A stretch of DNA of 64,000 nt from an uncultured Bacteroides sp. (GCA_944322355.1 CALUOT010000002.1:1-64000), one strand, 5' to 3'. Positions 9,493 through 20,112 are shown, counted from the stretch's first letter. Program-made: numbers and translations. Notes: a model not told the origin generated them from the letters alone.

Positions 9493-9511
9493 TTTGTTTT
9501 TGTTTTAAAGA

Positions 9512-10879
9512 TTAATAAGATTTATCCATCAATTGTTCTATACCATCCGATTGATTTCCTCTCAGCTTATGGCTGTTCTTGTCCCGGGGTTTGATAATAA
9601 AAATATCCAATAGCAGCACCAGGCACAACGGAATGACAAACCACAACATCACTCTCCCCACAGTCTGCCACACACTCACCGTTTGCTGTTGTCCCAATGG
9701 GATTTTCTCCAAAGCATCCGTCAACGCATATTCATCCGGCAGATTATTGTCGCTCCACTTATTCAGGATAGTACCTCCTTTCAGCAACAGCATGCCCGGA
9801 TTGGAGCGGATAATGGTTTTCAGTGTAATGTCATCCCCCAAACAGAAAGGATATTCGGCTCCTGTACGATCGCACCACAACTCGATATCCTCTTCCTGCG
9901 AAGCAGTCAAGGCATAGAAACCATACCCATGCTCCACGCTATAATCATAAATTTCATTAATCAAATCAATATGGCTATCGTCGGCTGCCTCTATCTGATG
10001 GGCTATCAACAAGAACGTATATCCTTCATCCTCCAGGACCTGTTCGGTAATGTCCTCACCGGTCTCCAGACTGGTCATATAGAATTCATGAATGGGAGGC
10101 TCGTAACCTTGCTTGACCACCACGTTGCGAGTTTCGACGAAAGTCCACGTACTGTCCGGATAGTTGTCCAAAGTAAATTCCTTCCGTTCACCGTTTTTCT
10201 CCAATACAAAGCGGGTGTCATACACCGTAGGTTCGGCATCTGCCGGAATGGTCATTCCTTCTTTAATATTGACCCCGATTTTATAAGGCCGGAAGTCGAT
10301 GACCGGCAAATTGTGCAGACAGTAAAACGAAAGTGCAAAAGCAAACAGAATGGTATACATGGAAAAAATCCATTCCAATTTCCGGGTTATAAAACGAACC
10401 ACCTCCTTACGCCATCTGAAAACCGAACCGGCAGCTATCAACAGAACGACGTTTTTCCAGAAAGTCTGCCAGTTCGTCAATATCCATGCGTCACCAAAAC
10501 AACCACAGTCCGAAACCGGATTGGCAATGGCCAGATAGAGCGTCAACGGGGTCATAAACACCATCAGCAATAGTGCCAATACCGAACTTACCCGCTTATG
10601 GATGCCAAGGAACAAACAAACTCCCACATAAAATTCAATGACAGACAACGCCGTACCGGCAAAGAACAATAAAAAAGAAGGAATCCACGCCATCAGACCG
10701 AAGGCGGTCAGGTAATCCTGTAACTTATAATAAAAGCCAAAAGGATCGATCACCTTGACAAAACCGGAAAAAATAAAAACTCCGCCCAACAAGAAACGGC
10801 ACACATTGACCCAAATGACTCTGATCAACTGTTTCCTTCTCCAGACTACCTGTTCACTTTGTTGTTCCATATTTTCCAT
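9512..10879 (-). CDS. DoxX/MauE-type membrane protein (BT_3928-like)
   Basis: A 455-residue inner-membrane protein. The N-terminal half (about 15-200) holds several hydrophobic segments of the DoxX/MauE kind, with a Cys pair in SDCGCFGD that resembles MauE-like redox proteins. A soluble middle region (about 205-390) with FLLIAHQIE and YALTASQEE looks thioredoxin-fold-like, and a C-terminal membrane segment (about 405-425) follows. Proteins of this organisation immediately before tpiA are conserved in Bacteroides, as I remember them. The likely role is envelope redox or disulfide chemistry, which is inference. ATG codons at 10879 and 10870 are both possible starts. Confidence 0.8.
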   Translation of the reverse strand: MENMEQQSEQVVWRRKQLIRVIWVNVCRFLLGGVFIFSGFVKVIDPFGFYYKLQDYLTAFGLMAWIPSFLLFFAGTALSVIEFYVGVCLFLGIHKRVSSVLALLLMVFMTPLTLYLAIANPVSDCGCFGDAWILTNWQTFWKNVVLLIAAGSVFRWRKEVVRFITRKLEWIFSMYTILFAFALSFYCLHNLPVIDFRPYKIGVNIKEGMTIPADAEPTVYDTRFVLEKNGERKEFTLDNYPDSTWTFVETRNVVVKQGYEPPIHEFYMTSLETGEDITEQVLEDEGYTFLLIAHQIEAADDSHIDLINEIYDYSVEHGYGFYALTASQEEDIELWCDRTGAEYPFCLGDDITLKTIIRSNPGMLLLKGGTILNKWSDNNLPDEYALTDALEKIPLGQQQTVSVWQTVGRVMLWFVIPLCLVLLLDIFIIKPRDKNSHKLRGNQSDGIEQLMDKSY

Positions 10880-10996
10880 GCTTGTCTATCAATACGGTGC
10901 GCAAAGTTAGGAATAATTAAAGAATAAATAAAAAGAGAGGACTCTAAATATCATTAAAGCCCCCTCATTATGATAAGGATTGTTTCTTTATGCTTT

Positions 10997-11857
10997 TTAG
11001 GAACAACGCAATATTTGTCCCGGACGCAAAACAGTTTTGCGTGTGATGTGGTTCAACCGGCAAAGTTGGCTGACGGTAGTTCCCTGGCGAGCAGCAATCC
11101 GGGATAACGTATCGCCTTTCTTCACTTTATAGAACATATCGCCCCGACCGGATGTGCCATTCTTCGTCTTTTTACTCTTTTCAAACGTATACGTATCCGC
11201 TACGATGTCCTGCTTTTCAAAGTTAAACATCAGCGCAGGGTCTATCGCGATACCCAGGAAACGAGTCTCGAAATGCAAGTGCGAACCGGTAGAACGTCCC
11301 GTGTTTCCTCCCAAACCGATGGGTTCTCCTGCTTTCACCAATTGGTCTTCTTTCACCAATTGCTTGGACAAATGGCCATAAATGGTTTCCAGACCATTAT
11401 CGTGCCGAATCACAATATATTTCCCATACCCTTTACGTCCCTGGCTCTTCACGACACGTACTCTTCCATCAAAGGCCGAACGAATGGTATCACCCACATA
11501 GACCTTTATATCCAGTCCATAATGGGCTCTGCGCCGACGCGGACGATACCCAAAGACATCATTAATACGGGTATGATCGGTTGGCATACAAAAACCCGTC
11601 AAATCGATAACATATTTATCAGGAATAATGGCATTACTATAGACATGCACTTGCTGCGTATTCCACGTAGGATATATATCAAAAGCCGGATACATGGACT
11701 GTTCCACCCGTATCTGTTTCTGTAATGCCAAAGAGTCTACACTTTTCAGTTTTCTATCGATAGGTGCTTGACGAGCAATGAGGTCTTGGGAGAAAGTACT
11801 CAAACTCACCATTGCGGTTGCTGCACACAAAGCCGTTTTAATCCAAGTAAAATTCAT
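10997..11857 (-). CDS. M23 family peptidase with LysM domain
   Basis: A secreted peptidoglycan endopeptidase or division activator, 286 residues. It has a signal peptide (about 1-23), an M23 LytM-type domain (about 115-215) and a C-terminal LysM (about 240-285; YKVKKGDTLSRIAARQGTT). The zinc ligands are visible as HYGLDIKV (His and Asp) and the H-x-H pair in SHLHFE. A second histidine lies in ETIYGHL. The full ligand set suggests an active enzyme rather than an EnvC-type pseudoenzyme. It is downstream of recG but has its own promoter-like site at 11962. Confidence 0.92.
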   Translation of the reverse strand: MNFTWIKTALCAATAMVSLSTFSQDLIARQAPIDRKLKSVDSLALQKQIRVEQSMYPAFDIYPTWNTQQVHVYSNAIIPDKYVIDLTGFCMPTDHTRINDVFGYRPRRRRAHYGLDIKVYVGDTIRSAFDGRVRVVKSQGRKGYGKYIVIRHDNGLETIYGHLSKQLVKEDQLVKAGEPIGLGGNTGRSTGSHLHFETRFLGIAIDPALMFNFEKQDIVADTYTFEKSKKTKNGTSGRGDMFYKVKKGDTLSRIAARQGTTVSQLCRLNHITRKTVLRPGQILRCS

Positions 11858-11961
11858 TCTTAATTCTCATTCCTTATTTTTGATATCCGTCACCAAGCAT
11901 TGACAGGCTTATCCGAACCTTTTGTTTTCTATTGCGAATATCGGTTTTTCAAAAATTCTCC

Positions 11962-11969
11962 CAAAGGTA
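11962..11969 (-). promoter_or_regulatory. -7 element of the M23 peptidase gene
   Basis: On the reverse strand TACCTTTG matches the Bacteroides -7 consensus about 105 nt upstream of the ATG at 11857, giving a leader of roughly 100 nt. The rest of the 11858-12106 gap is AT-rich and otherwise featureless. Confidence 0.5.
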
Positions 11970-12106
11970 ACATTTCTCATCGAAACGGCGAATATGATAT
12001 TAACTTTTTTTATACTCTCAGCAGCTTCCAAAACATAAAAGAGAGCCACAAATAGCTAAAAAACAATAAGATACAAATAATATGTTTCATAACATATCGT
12101 GCTCAT

Positions 12107-14203
12107 TCAACTGATTGCTGCCCAATTCACACGCGTCTTGCGGAGTGTCTTCAACTGTCTCCAGATAACTTCATTTTCAGGTTTCACCCCTTCCGGATCA
12201 GCATCCACCAATTGCTGAGCCACCTCCCGTACATATTGCAGCAACTGGCCATCCCGGGCTATATCAGCAATCTTCAAATCGAAAGCGATACCACTCTGCT
12301 GCGTTCCTTCCAGATCTCCCGGACCACGCAACTTCAAGTCCGCTTCCGCTATTTCAAACCCATCATTGGTTCGTACCATGATTTCCAACCGCTTACGCGT
12401 ATCTTCAGCCAGTTTGTAACCCGTCACCAGAATGCAATATGACTGGTCAGCTCCCCGTCCTACCCTGCCGCGCAATTGATGTAACTGCGACAGGCCGAAA
12501 CGCTCCGCATTCTCAATAATCATCACCGACGCATTCGGCACATTCACGCCCACTTCAATCACCGTAGTTGCTACCATGATTTGTGCCTCACCCGATACGA
12601 ACAGCTGCATCTGTGCTTCTTTCTCCGCCGGTTTCATCTTGCCATGCACTTTACAGACCTTACAATCGGGAAAGGCCTCACACACATGCAAGTATCCTTC
12701 CTCCAAATTCTTCAAGTCAATCTTTTCGCTTTCCTTAATCAAAGGATAAACGATGTAGACCTGCCGGCCCTCAGCAATCTGTTTACGAACAGACTGATAC
12801 AGGCTCTCACGCCGGTTGTCAAACTGATGGAGGGTAGCAATCGGTTTCCGCCCCGGAGGAAGTTCGTCGATCACCGATACATCCAAGTCTCCATACAACG
12901 TCATAGCCAACGTACGGGGAATAGGCGTAGCGGTCATCACCAGTACATGAGGCGGTTGCACATTCTTGGTCCATAAGCGAGCCCGTTGTGCCACCCCGAA
13001 ACGATGTTGCTCATCAATCACCACCAGACCTAACGAAGCAAAATTCACCGTATCTTCAATCACGGCATGAGTCCCTATCAGAATCTGTACGTCTCCTGTC
13101 AACAAGCCCTGCAAAATGGCCTCGCGCTTTTTCCCTTTCACCGAACCGGTTAACAGTTCCACCCGGACATTCATTCCGTAAAGCAATTCGCACACAGTCT
13201 CATAATGCTGGTTGGCCAAAATCTCGGTAGGAGCCATCATGCAAACCTGATAATCGTTATCCAGCGCTATCAGCATGCTCATCAAGGCCACCAATGTTTT
13301 CCCGCTTCCCACATCTCCCTGCAGCAGCCGGTTCATCTGACGTCCCGACCCCATATCCTGCCGGATTTCTTTCAACACCCGTTTCTGGGCTCCGGTCAAT
13401 TCGAAAGGAAGATTCTGGGCATAAAAAGTATGGAAAATCTCACCGATCTTCTGAAACACATATCCCCGGTATTTCCGCTGACGGTCTCGTGCATAGCGCA
13501 GAATGTTCAACTGCACATAAAACAATTCCTCAAACTTCAACCGATATTGGGCTTTACGCAATAAATCCGCATTACCGGGAAAGTGAATGTTGATCAAGGC
13601 TTCTGTCAACGGCATCAGATGATGAGCAGCCAGAATCCCCGCCGACAGCGTTTCGGGCAAAGGTTCCTGGAGTTGCTGCACGACGGTAGCCATCATTTTT
13701 TCAAGGGCATGCGAGCTCAGGAAAACCCTTTTCATCTTCTCCGTCGTATTATAATAAGGTTGCAATCCTCTGGGACTCATCTGTACTTCCGTCACTAAAT
13801 CGATGTCCGGATGAGCGATATTAATCCGTCCGTTAAAGACCGTAGGACGCCCGAAGACGATGTATTCCTGATGAACCTTATATTTGCCTAACAAATATTT
13901 GATACCCTGAAACCAGACCAGGTCTACCACACCTGTACCGTCGGAAAAATGCGCTATCAGCCTGCGTTGCCTGCCTTCACCCGCCGCTTCAAAACTCAGG
14001 ATCTCTCCTTTCAGTTGAATATAAGGCATGCTGCCATCCAATTCGCGAATGGAATAAATCCGGCTACGGTCTACATATTTATAAGGGAAATAATACAGCA
14101 GGTCATGCAGCGAATAGACCTCCAGTTCCTTATTGAGTATGGCTGCACGCTGAGGTCCCACACCCGGCAGATATTTTATGTCCCGTGCGGCTAAATCGTA
14201 CAT
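12107..14203 (-). CDS. recG: ATP-dependent DNA helicase RecG
   Basis: Branch-migration helicase that regresses stalled forks and processes Holliday junctions. The 698-residue protein has an N-terminal wedge/OB region, Walker A in GDVGSGKT, the helicase box DEQHRFGV, motif III-like [11 protein letters not shown] and the C-terminal QLRGRVGRG. The start [17 protein letters not shown] matches the usual RecG N-terminus. The frame extends ten codons upstream, but that would deepen the overlap with ispD from 13 to 43 bp. It is the last gene of the pdxJ-to-recG operon. Confidence 0.96.
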   Translation of the reverse strand: MYDLAARDIKYLPGVGPQRAAILNKELEVYSLHDLLYYFPYKYVDRSRIYSIRELDGSMPYIQLKGEILSFEAAGEGRQRRLIAHFSDGTGVVDLVWFQGIKYLLGKYKVHQEYIVFGRPTVFNGRINIAHPDIDLVTEVQMSPRGLQPYYNTTEKMKRVFLSSHALEKMMATVVQQLQEPLPETLSAGILAAHHLMPLTEALINIHFPGNADLLRKAQYRLKFEELFYVQLNILRYARDRQRKYRGYVFQKIGEIFHTFYAQNLPFELTGAQKRVLKEIRQDMGSGRQMNRLLQGDVGSGKTLVALMSMLIALDNDYQVCMMAPTEILANQHYETVCELLYGMNVRVELLTGSVKGKKREAILQGLLTGDVQILIGTHAVIEDTVNFASLGLVVIDEQHRFGVAQRARLWTKNVQPPHVLVMTATPIPRTLAMTLYGDLDVSVIDELPPGRKPIATLHQFDNRRESLYQSVRKQIAEGRQVYIVYPLIKESEKIDLKNLEEGYLHVCEAFPDCKVCKVHGKMKPAEKEAQMQLFVSGEAQIMVATTVIEVGVNVPNASVMIIENAERFGLSQLHQLRGRVGRGADQSYCILVTGYKLAEDTRKRLEIMVRTNDGFEIAEADLKLRGPGDLEGTQQSGIAFDLKIADIARDGQLLQYVREVAQQLVDADPEGVKPENEVIWRQLKTLRKTRVNWAAIS

Positions 14204-14868
14204 GCGTTCACCAAAGCCGAAGCCACTTTCCAATCGAATGGCGTGGTAATTTTCACATTTTCACGGTTTCCCTCTACCCATGCGACTGCTTTCCCCATGG
14301 CTTCCACCACCGAGGCATCGTCCGTGAAGCAAGATTGATAAGGTTGTTCGTAAGCAGCTTTCAAAAGAGAAGCCTCAAAGACCTGAGGGGTTTGCACCAG
14401 TTTGTAGAGACTACGGTCCACTGGATGGCTCCGATTCTCCGCATCCACACAACGCAGACTCTCAATGACATCAACGACAGGAATCACAGCCTGGCAATCG
14501 GCTGCCTGACGATAACAACGGGTGATGACTTCTTGCGAAACAAAAGGCCTCACCCCGTCATGCACCCCCACCAAAGCCGGCTCCTTCACCCAAGCCAGAC
14601 CGTTCTTCACCGAATGGAAGCGCGTCTCTCCGCCATCTACCACCCGATGCGGCTTCACAAAATGGTGCTTCTCACACAAGTCAGCCCAAAACTCCTGCTG
14701 ACTGTGCGGAAGCACCACAATCATTTGTATATCCGGATTATACGTATAAAACGCTTCCATTGTATGCATCAGCACAGGTTTTCCTGCAAGGGGCAAGAAT
14801 TGCTTGGGCAGATCCGTACCCATGCGCGAGCCCTTGCCTCCGGCCACAATCAAAGCATATTCCGTCAT
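14191..14868 (-). CDS. ispD: 2-C-methyl-D-erythritol 4-phosphate cytidylyltransferase
   Basis: Third step of the MEP isoprenoid pathway: MEP plus CTP gives CDP-methylerythritol. The 225-residue nucleotidyltransferase has the N-terminal Gly-rich loop [11 protein letters not shown], the HDGVRPFV motif, and QTPQVFE with TDDAS near the C-terminus, all typical of IspD. Full length. It is 4 nt downstream of the DJ-1 gene and overlaps recG by 13 bp, so the operon is tightly coupled. Confidence 0.95.
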   Translation of the reverse strand: MTEYALIVAGGKGSRMGTDLPKQFLPLAGKPVLMHTMEAFYTYNPDIQMIVVLPHSQQEFWADLCEKHHFVKPHRVVDGGETRFHSVKNGLAWVKEPALVGVHDGVRPFVSQEVITRCYRQAADCQAVIPVVDVIESLRCVDAENRSHPVDRSLYKLVQTPQVFEASLLKAAYEQPYQSCFTDDASVVEAMGKAVAWVEGNRENVKITTPFDWKVASALVNACTI

Positions 14869-14872
14869 CCTC

Positions 14873-15424
14873 TTACTTCGTCAAGCACATGGCACTTTTA
14901 ACTTCTTTCATCTTTTCCTTGCCGCAAAGGTGTTCCACCAAGGCCAAGGCAAATTCCATGGCGGCTCCCGGCCCCTTGCCGGTGATGAAGTTACCATCCT
15001 TTTCCACCATGGCTGCTGTATATTCGGCTCCTTCCAGGTATTTCTCAAATCCCGGATAGCAGGTAGCTTTCTTTCCTTTCAGCAGTCCCAGGTTACCCAA
15101 TACCATCGGTGCTGCACAAATAGCTGCCACCGGTTTATTCAGTTCCACCTGCTTTTTCAGCAATCGCTGCAAGTCTTCACACGCATTCAAGGTCTCGGCA
15201 CCGGGCAGTCCTCCCGGCAATACCAACAATGCTGCATCATAAAAATCCACATTAGCAATATTCTTGTCACACAACACCGATATGCCATGTGCTCCTTTGA
15301 CAATTTCATCCGGAGTAACCGAAATCATGGATACGCTAACCCCCGCACGTTTCAGAATATCAACGGCTGCAAAGGCTTCCATTTCTTCAAATCCGTCTGC
15401 GAAAAACACATAAACAGTTCCCAT
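14873..15424 (-). CDS. DJ-1/PfpI family protein
   Basis: A 183-residue class I glutamine amidotransferase-like protein of the DJ-1/YajL type. It carries the nucleophile-elbow cysteine in [11 protein letters not shown] and the conserved Glu in DGFEEMEA. Members act as glyoxalase/deglycase-like or oxidative-stress proteins, and the exact activity cannot be read from sequence. An ATG two codons upstream (15430) is an alternative start. It lies between tonB and ispD with gaps of 16 and 4 nt. Confidence 0.88.
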   Translation of the reverse strand: MGTVYVFFADGFEEMEAFAAVDILKRAGVSVSMISVTPDEIVKGAHGISVLCDKNIANVDFYDAALLVLPGGLPGAETLNACEDLQRLLKKQVELNKPVAAICAAPMVLGNLGLLKGKKATCYPGFEKYLEGAEYTAAMVEKDGNFITGKGPGAAMEFALALVEHLCGKEKMKEVKSAMCLTK

Positions 15425-15440
15425 ACTCATTCCTTTCTTT

Positions 15441-16259
15441 TTATTTCAAGTTAAAATAATATGTAATCGTTCCCGTTTGGTTATTCAGTCCGCTTACCGC
15501 ATTGAAACGCGCTTTCTTGGCCGCATCTTCCGCCGCCTTGCGCAAAGCCGGGTTCACCGTATTGGTCTGCCGGTTAATGCTGGTCGCTATCACATATCCG
15601 GCCGGATTCACCGTAATGGTAACCACCACCCGGCCTTCATCCTGTACATTATAAACCGGACGGGGCAGTCCTCCTTCCCCGATGGAACGCCCATTCAGGC
15701 TGAAGCTGCCATATCCTCCTACCCCGGAGGTAGCTCCTTCCGCTGCATTGCCTTCCGCACTTCCTTGTACCCCTTCTCCCGCTGTGTTTCCTCGGCTCTC
15801 CATCCGCGAACCTTTACCAAAAGCGCCTGCCACTCGTCTGCGTGCAGCCTCTTCCGCTTCCTTCCGTTCACGTTCGGCTTTCGCTTCGGCCAGTCTTCGT
15901 GCCTCTTCCGCTTTTTCGGCTTCCGTCTTTTCCGGCTTCTTCACTTCCTCCTTCTTCTTGCTTTCGCTTTTGGGTTCCAAAGCCACCGTTTCCTCCACAT
16001 CCTGGGTCAGCAGTTCCTGTTCTTCCGCCGCCTGAGGTTCTTCCGGCAGTATTTCTTCCGGCATCACGTCCACTTCTACCAGCTCCGGTTCAGCCCGACC
16101 GCCGGCTTCAGGCACTTCCCCCAGCATCACGGGCATACCTCCCTCTTCGGCAGGCACGGGAACTATAAAACCCATCACCACCAAAAAGACAATCACGGCC
16201 ACATGCACCAGCAATGCCCCCGTCAGTCCAATGTATTTCCCTTTTGCTTTCTGATCCAC
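15441..16259 (-). CDS. tonB: energy transducer TonB
   Basis: A periplasm-spanning protein that transmits proton-motive force from ExbBD to outer-membrane transporters such as SusC. The 272-residue protein has one N-terminal transmembrane segment (about 12-33), a long Glu/Lys/Ala/Pro-rich linker with a charged helix (about 85-145), and a C-terminal TonB-like domain (about 190-272) containing GRVVVTITVNPAGYV. An in-frame stop precedes the first codon, and the only start that keeps the membrane anchor is GTG at 16259. It forms an ExbB-ExbD-TonB set with the two genes upstream. Confidence 0.9.
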   Translation of the reverse strand: MDQKAKGKYIGLTGALLVHVAVIVFLVVMGFIVPVPAEEGGMPVMLGEVPEAGGRAEPELVEVDVMPEEILPEEPQAAEEQELLTQDVEETVALEPKSESKKKEEVKKPEKTEAEKAEEARRLAEAKAERERKEAEEAARRRVAGAFGKGSRMESRGNTAGEGVQGSAEGNAAEGATSGVGGYGSFSLNGRSIGEGGLPRPVYNVQDEGRVVVTITVNPAGYVIATSINRQTNTVNPALRKAAEDAAKKARFNAVSGLNNQTGTITYYFNLK

Positions 16260-16285
16260 CGTCGGTTCCGTTTTTTATCAGTTCG

Positions 16286-16699
16286 TCACTTCTTTTCCGG
16301 CGGACGGGTAGCCAGCACCATTTTGAAGTGATTCTCATTGGCAATATTCAGCACCTTCACAATTTCCCGGTAAGGCACTGTTTCGTCGGCATACAAGGCC
16401 ACATACATCTCCGGTTCCCGTTCGGCACAAGCTTGCAGAAACGGGGTCAGGTCCTCCAACGTGATGGGCTGCTCGGCATCATTTCCAAAAGCAGCATATA
16501 CATTCAGGTCCTTGTCGATGATTACCCGCGTCAAAGGTTTCGCCGAGGTCTGCTGTTTCCCCTGAGGCAACAACACCTTGATGGCATTCGGCGAAACCAC
16601 CGTCGACGTAATCATGAAGAATATCAGCAGCAGGAATATCACATCCGTCATGGATGCCATGCTGAAGTTGGGCGATATTTTAGCTCTGCGCTTTAACAT
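16286..16699 (-). CDS. exbD: biopolymer transport protein ExbD/TolR
   Basis: A 137-residue inner-membrane protein with a single N-terminal transmembrane segment (about 14-34; SMTDVIFLLLIFFMITS) carrying the conserved Asp of the ExbD/TolR proton channel. The C-terminal periplasmic domain follows. It overlaps exbB by 7 bp upstream and precedes tonB by 26 bp, so the three are made together. Confidence 0.94.
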   Translation of the reverse strand: MLKRRAKISPNFSMASMTDVIFLLLIFFMITSTVVSPNAIKVLLPQGKQQTSAKPLTRVIIDKDLNVYAAFGNDAEQPITLEDLTPFLQACAEREPEMYVALYADETVPYREIVKVLNIANENHFKMVLATRPPEKK

Positions 16700-17418
16700 G
16701 GTTCATTCAGTAAGTCCATAAAAGCCATCGTCTTGGCTTCCATCTTATTCACCACTCCATCCACCAGGGTCACCAGATAATTGTAAGCAAACATGGCTAT
16801 GATGCCTACTATCAAGCCGCCCACGGTCGTAATCATTGCTTCATAAATACCTCCGGACAGCAGCGTGATGTCCACGTTGTTTCCCGCATTGGCCATCTCA
16901 AAGAAAGCCCGTACCATACCCGTCACCGTACCCAAGAAACCAATCATCGGCGCACCGCCCGCTATCGTAGCCATGATGTTCAGTCCTTTTTCCAGCTTGG
17001 CCACCTCAAAGTTACCTACATTCTCGATGGCAGCCTGCACATCATTCACCGGACGTCCCAACCGGCTGATTCCTTTCTCTATCATGCGGGCCGAAGGTGT
17101 ATTCACGCTCCGGCAATACGCGATAGCCGACTTGATTTCCCCACTCAGGATATAATCCTTTATCTTATCCATAAACATCGGATCTTCCTTTCCGGCTTTC
17201 CGGATCACATAGTTCCGTTCGAAAAGGATGTAAAAGCACACCAGCGAAAGGATGCCCAGCACAATCATGATCCACCCGCCTTTGACGGCCATACTCCACA
17301 AAGTCATTTCTTCCGGACCGGCCACAGGCGTCAGTACGGGGTTGCTACCGGCCAGCGAGTCAGCCAGCGAAGCAGTCACTTGCGTCCACATTAACATCAT
17401 ATCCATCAGCGAAGACAT
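16693..17418 (-). CDS. exbB: MotA/TolQ/ExbB proton channel family protein
   Basis: A 241-residue polytopic inner-membrane protein with three hydrophobic segments (about 31-52, 148-172, 190-215), including the family pattern [19 protein letters not shown] (here [16 protein letters not shown]) of the MotA/TolQ/ExbB channel. With ExbD it uses the proton gradient to energise TonB. The start overlaps pdxJ by 13 bp. Confidence 0.94.
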   Translation of the reverse strand: MSSLMDMMLMWTQVTASLADSLAGSNPVLTPVAGPEEMTLWSMAVKGGWIMIVLGILSLVCFYILFERNYVIRKAGKEDPMFMDKIKDYILSGEIKSAIAYCRSVNTPSARMIEKGISRLGRPVNDVQAAIENVGNFEVAKLEKGLNIMATIAGGAPMIGFLGTVTGMVRAFFEMANAGNNVDITLLSGGIYEAMITTVGGLIVGIIAMFAYNYLVTLVDGVVNKMEAKTMAFMDLLNEPC

Positions 17419-18119
17419 TTTTTATATTCTTGAATCGTCCGTTCCAGTCCCAGGTACAGCGCATCACAAATCAGTGCATGGCCGATGGATACTTCGTCCA
17501 ACCAAGGTATATTCTGATAAAAGTAATTCAAGTTCACTAAGCTCAAGTCATGGCCGGCGTTCAATCCCAGCCCCAGTTTACGCACCGTCTTGGCAGCCTC
17601 CACAAAAGGAGCCACCGCCTCTTCCCGGTTTTTCGCATAACCCGATGCATAAGGTTCCGTGTACAACTCCACCCGGTCGGCACCTGCCTTGGCCGCATAT
17701 TCTATCATTTCCACATCGGTCGACACGAACACCGAAGTCCGAATACCCGCCTTGTTGAAGCCATCCAGCACTTCACTCAGAAAGTCGAGATGCTTTTTAG
17801 TATCCCATCCCGCATTCGAAGTCAGCTGGGTAGGACTGTCCGGCACCAAAGTCACCTGATGGGGCTTCACCTTCAAGACCAAATCAATGAATTCGGGCGA
17901 CGGATATCCCTCGATATTAAACTCGGTATGCAACAGCGGACGCAAGTCGCCGACATCTTTCCGGCGGATATGCCGCTCGTCCGGACGCGGATGCACCGTG
18001 ATGCCATCCGCCCCAAAACGTTCACAATCCAGTGCCACTTTCACCACGTCGGGCACATTGCCTCCACGCGCATTGCGCAAGGTAGCCACCTTATTTATAT
18101 TCACACTTAGCTTAGTCAT
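17406..18119 (-). CDS. pdxJ: pyridoxine 5'-phosphate synthase
   Basis: Condenses 1-deoxyxylulose 5-phosphate with 3-amino-2-oxopropyl phosphate to pyridoxine 5'-phosphate (DXP-dependent vitamin B6 route). The 237-residue TIM barrel starts [20 protein letters not shown], typical of PdxJ. It contains HPRPDERHI, the phosphate-site region [12 protein letters not shown], and [13 protein letters not shown]. The upstream in-frame extension to 18194 crosses a TATTTTTG promoter-like element (18141-18148, reverse strand) and is unlikely. First gene of the pdxJ-recG operon and divergent from nadK. Confidence 0.96.
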   Translation of the reverse strand: MTKLSVNINKVATLRNARGGNVPDVVKVALDCERFGADGITVHPRPDERHIRRKDVGDLRPLLHTEFNIEGYPSPEFIDLVLKVKPHQVTLVPDSPTQLTSNAGWDTKKHLDFLSEVLDGFNKAGIRTSVFVSTDVEMIEYAAKAGADRVELYTEPYASGYAKNREEAVAPFVEAAKTVRKLGLGLNAGHDLSLVNLNYFYQNIPWLDEVSIGHALICDALYLGLERTIQEYKKCLR

Positions 18120-18140
18120 ATATTCTTTCTTTGTTTCGGG

Positions 18141-18148
18141 CAAAAATA
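18141..18148 (-). promoter_or_regulatory. -7 element of the pdxJ-recG operon
   Basis: TATTTTTG on the reverse strand fits TAnnTTTG about 22 nt ahead of the pdxJ ATG. On the other strand a CATCTTTG-like site near 18191 may serve nadK. The -33 regions are weak for both. Confidence 0.45.
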
Positions 18149-18224
18149 CAAATAATAGTAATAAGTTAATGGGATTATTATAAAAAAATAGCATCTTTGC
18201 AAAGCTTAATCAGAAACGACGCTT

Positions 18225-19094
18225 ATGAAATTCGCCATTTTTGGAAATACCTATCAGGCTAAAAAGTCCTTTTATGCCGAGCAGTTGTTCGGCTTGCTCA
18301 CCCGTCACGGTGCCCAGTTGTGCATCTGTCGCGAGTTCCATCATTTCCTCACAGCCGACCTTCACCTCCAGCTTCCCCCGGCCCAGCTATTCGATGGAGA
18401 CGATTTCGAGGCAGACATGGTCATCAGCATTGGCGGAGACGGCACATTTCTGAAAGCCGCCAGCCGGGTAGGCCGGAAAAACATACCCATCCTGGGCATC
18501 AACATCGGTCGGTTGGGCTTTCTGGCCGACATTTCTCCCGAAGAAATGGAGACCACCGTTCATGAGATCTACCAGCATCGCTACCGGGTGGAAGAACGCA
18601 GCGTGCTGCAACTGACGTGCGACGATCCTCACCTGATGCGTCATCCTTATGCCCTCAACGAGATCGCCGTACTGAAGCACGACAGTTCCTCCATGATCAG
18701 CATACACACCGCCATCAACGGCGCACCGCTCACCACCTATCAGGCCGACGGACTCATCATAGCCACCCCCACAGGCTCCACCGCCTATTCACTCAGCGTA
18801 GGAGGCCCCATCATCGTGCCCCACAGCAAGACCATAGCCATTACTCCCGTAGCTCCTCACAGCCTCAACATGCGTCCCATCGTCATTTGTGATGAATGGA
18901 CCCTGACCCTCGACATCGAAAGCCGAAGCCATAACTTTCTGGTAGCCATCGACGGATGCAGCGAATCGTGCAAGGAAACTACCCGTCTCACCATCTCCCG
19001 GGCCGACTATACCATTAAGGTAGTCAAGCGCTTCAATCATGTTTTCTTCGATACGCTTCGCCAGAAGATGATGTGGGGAGTCGATATGCGATAA
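18225..19094 (+). CDS. nadK: NAD kinase
   Basis: Phosphorylates NAD to NADP. The 289-residue cytoplasmic enzyme contains the diagnostic [12 protein letters not shown] loop (binding NAD, with catalytic Asp), the NE motif in [10 protein letters not shown], and [16 protein letters not shown]. Full length with an intact fold pattern. It is divergent from pdxJ. The 19095-19412 space downstream holds only short repeats. Confidence 0.96.
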   Translation: MKFAIFGNTYQAKKSFYAEQLFGLLTRHGAQLCICREFHHFLTADLHLQLPPAQLFDGDDFEADMVISIGGDGTFLKAASRVGRKNIPILGINIGRLGFLADISPEEMETTVHEIYQHRYRVEERSVLQLTCDDPHLMRHPYALNEIAVLKHDSSSMISIHTAINGAPLTTYQADGLIIATPTGSTAYSLSVGGPIIVPHSKTIAITPVAPHSLNMRPIVICDEWTLTLDIESRSHNFLVAIDGCSESCKETTRLTISRADYTIKVVKRFNHVFFDTLRQKMMWGVDMR

Positions 19095-19131
19095 GTTTTC
19101 AACCGATATTTCTCCTGCCTTCCTTCACTTC

Positions 19132-19175
19132 ATTATACCTATATATAAACAAAGTCTCGCCGGGGTTCGAATCAA
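19132..19175. repeat. left copy of a ~40-bp imperfect direct repeat around the HigBA pair
   Basis: The stretch ATACCTATATATAAAC-AAAGTCTCGCCGGGG recurs with a handful of changes near 20231-20270 (ATACCTATATAAAAAACG followed by AAGTCCCGCCGTGG). The two copies are in the same orientation about 1.1 kb apart and enclose the toxin-antitoxin pair. A GGTTCGAATC string inside looks like a tRNA T-loop, but no cloverleaf can be built around it. Confidence 0.6.
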
Positions 19176-19333
19176 CCGGCCACAGATAAGAAACCTACCG
19201 CAGGTACCGCTACACGGCACACAACGGCTATGCATAGTATGACCTCTCCAAGGTCTCCTAACTACTAATTCGCATAATTATGGCAAAGGTAATGGTTTTA
19301 CAACACCGTGCCGTAAGAACTACTATCCTTCTG

Positions 19334-19410
19334 TCATCCCGACCTACGCGGAGGGATCTTATGATTAGCTTAGAAAAGCGATTGTGAAGTTTCTGGGGAA
19401 ACCGGGATGA
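19334..19410. repeat. REP-like 77-bp element with TCATCCCG/CGGGATGA ends
   Basis: The element begins TCATCCCG and ends CGGGATGA, an 8-bp terminal inverted repeat, with GGAGGGATCTTA inside. It ends 2 bp from the antitoxin stop. The ends resemble the short palindromic repeats dispersed in many genomes. I see only one copy in this window. Confidence 0.45.
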
Positions 19411-19412
19411 AA

Positions 19413-19745
19413 TTACCACAAAGCAACCTTTCCGGCTATCCCTAAATCAAGCGTAGCCGTTGCAATACCCAAAGCCTTGAACACACGGCTCATCGTGGAA
19501 AGAGTTATAGAGCTTTTACCGCTCTCCAACTTACATATTTGGGAGCGTTTCACACCTACCCTTTCGCCTAACTCTTCTTGGGTGAGGTTCTGTTTGAGGC
19601 GTGCCTTTTTGATAGCCTCTCCGACAAAGTAAGCCTGCATTTCCTCTTTGAGCTGTGCCTCCATTGCATCCCTTTCCGGAGTTCCAACCTTTCCCCATAC
19701 GTCATCTATCAGCTTGTCCGCTGGTGTGAAATTCATCTTTGCCAT
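19413..19745 (-). CDS. HigA-type XRE antitoxin
   Basis: A 110-residue antitoxin and repressor. The N-terminal segment (about 10-45; DKLIDDVWGKVGTPERDAME) is characteristic of Bacteroidales HigA-like proteins. The C-terminal XRE helix-turn-helix (about 50-105) contains NLTQEELGERVGVKRSQICKLE. It lies 5 nt downstream of the toxin gene, the toxin-first order typical of HigBA. The complex presumably represses the promoter at 20113-20144. A truncated relative of the N-terminal half is found at 42345-42506. Confidence 0.88.
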   Translation of the reverse strand: MAKMNFTPADKLIDDVWGKVGTPERDAMEAQLKEEMQAYFVGEAIKKARLKQNLTQEELGERVGVKRSQICKLESGKSSITLSTMSRVFKALGIATATLDLGIAGKVALW

Positions 19746-19750
19746 AACCT

Positions 19751-20092
19751 TTACCTTTTATCGTTAAAATATTCTTTTCTTATTCTTTCGGCCTTCTCTA
19801 TCTCCTTCTTCGGCGTTTTCTGTGTCTTTTTCACTATACCATGAGTAGCCACTACCAGAACCTCTTTCTCGGTGTCCCAAAAAGCAAACAAACGATAACA
19901 TATCCCATTGAATAGCGTGCGTAGCTCCCATATCTCGGAGTTCTCCAATTTCTTGAAGATTTCTTTTTCAATCAGCCCACTTTGCAATTTTCGGATATTA
20001 TACGCTATCTTCTGTTGTGCCTTGTGCGGCTGCTGCCTTACAAAGCCGTCCGCTTCATCGCTTAGGATTATAGTTATAGGCTGTCCGTTCAT
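19751..20092 (-). CDS. HigB/RelE-type toxin
   Basis: A 113-residue protein of the phage Gp49-like/HigB group in the RelE/ParE superfamily, probably a ribosome-dependent mRNA interferase. The family pattern appears as KLENSEIWELRTLFNGICYRL, then the Lys-rich C-terminus with GIVKKTQKTPKKEIEKAE. The ATG at 20092 is used because the longer frame to 20143 runs through the promoter. It is cotranscribed with the antitoxin gene downstream. Confidence 0.87.
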   Translation of the reverse strand: MNGQPITIILSDEADGFVRQQPHKAQQKIAYNIRKLQSGLIEKEIFKKLENSEIWELRTLFNGICYRLFAFWDTEKEVLVVATHGIVKKTQKTPKKEIEKAERIRKEYFNDKR

Positions 20093-20112
20093 ATCATTTA
20101 TTGTTATGCTTG

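Noticed and set aside
19141..19200. Possible tRNA because of a GGTTCGAATC T-loop-like string
   Set aside because: The flanking bases do not form a T-stem, and no anticodon or acceptor stem can be built on either strand.
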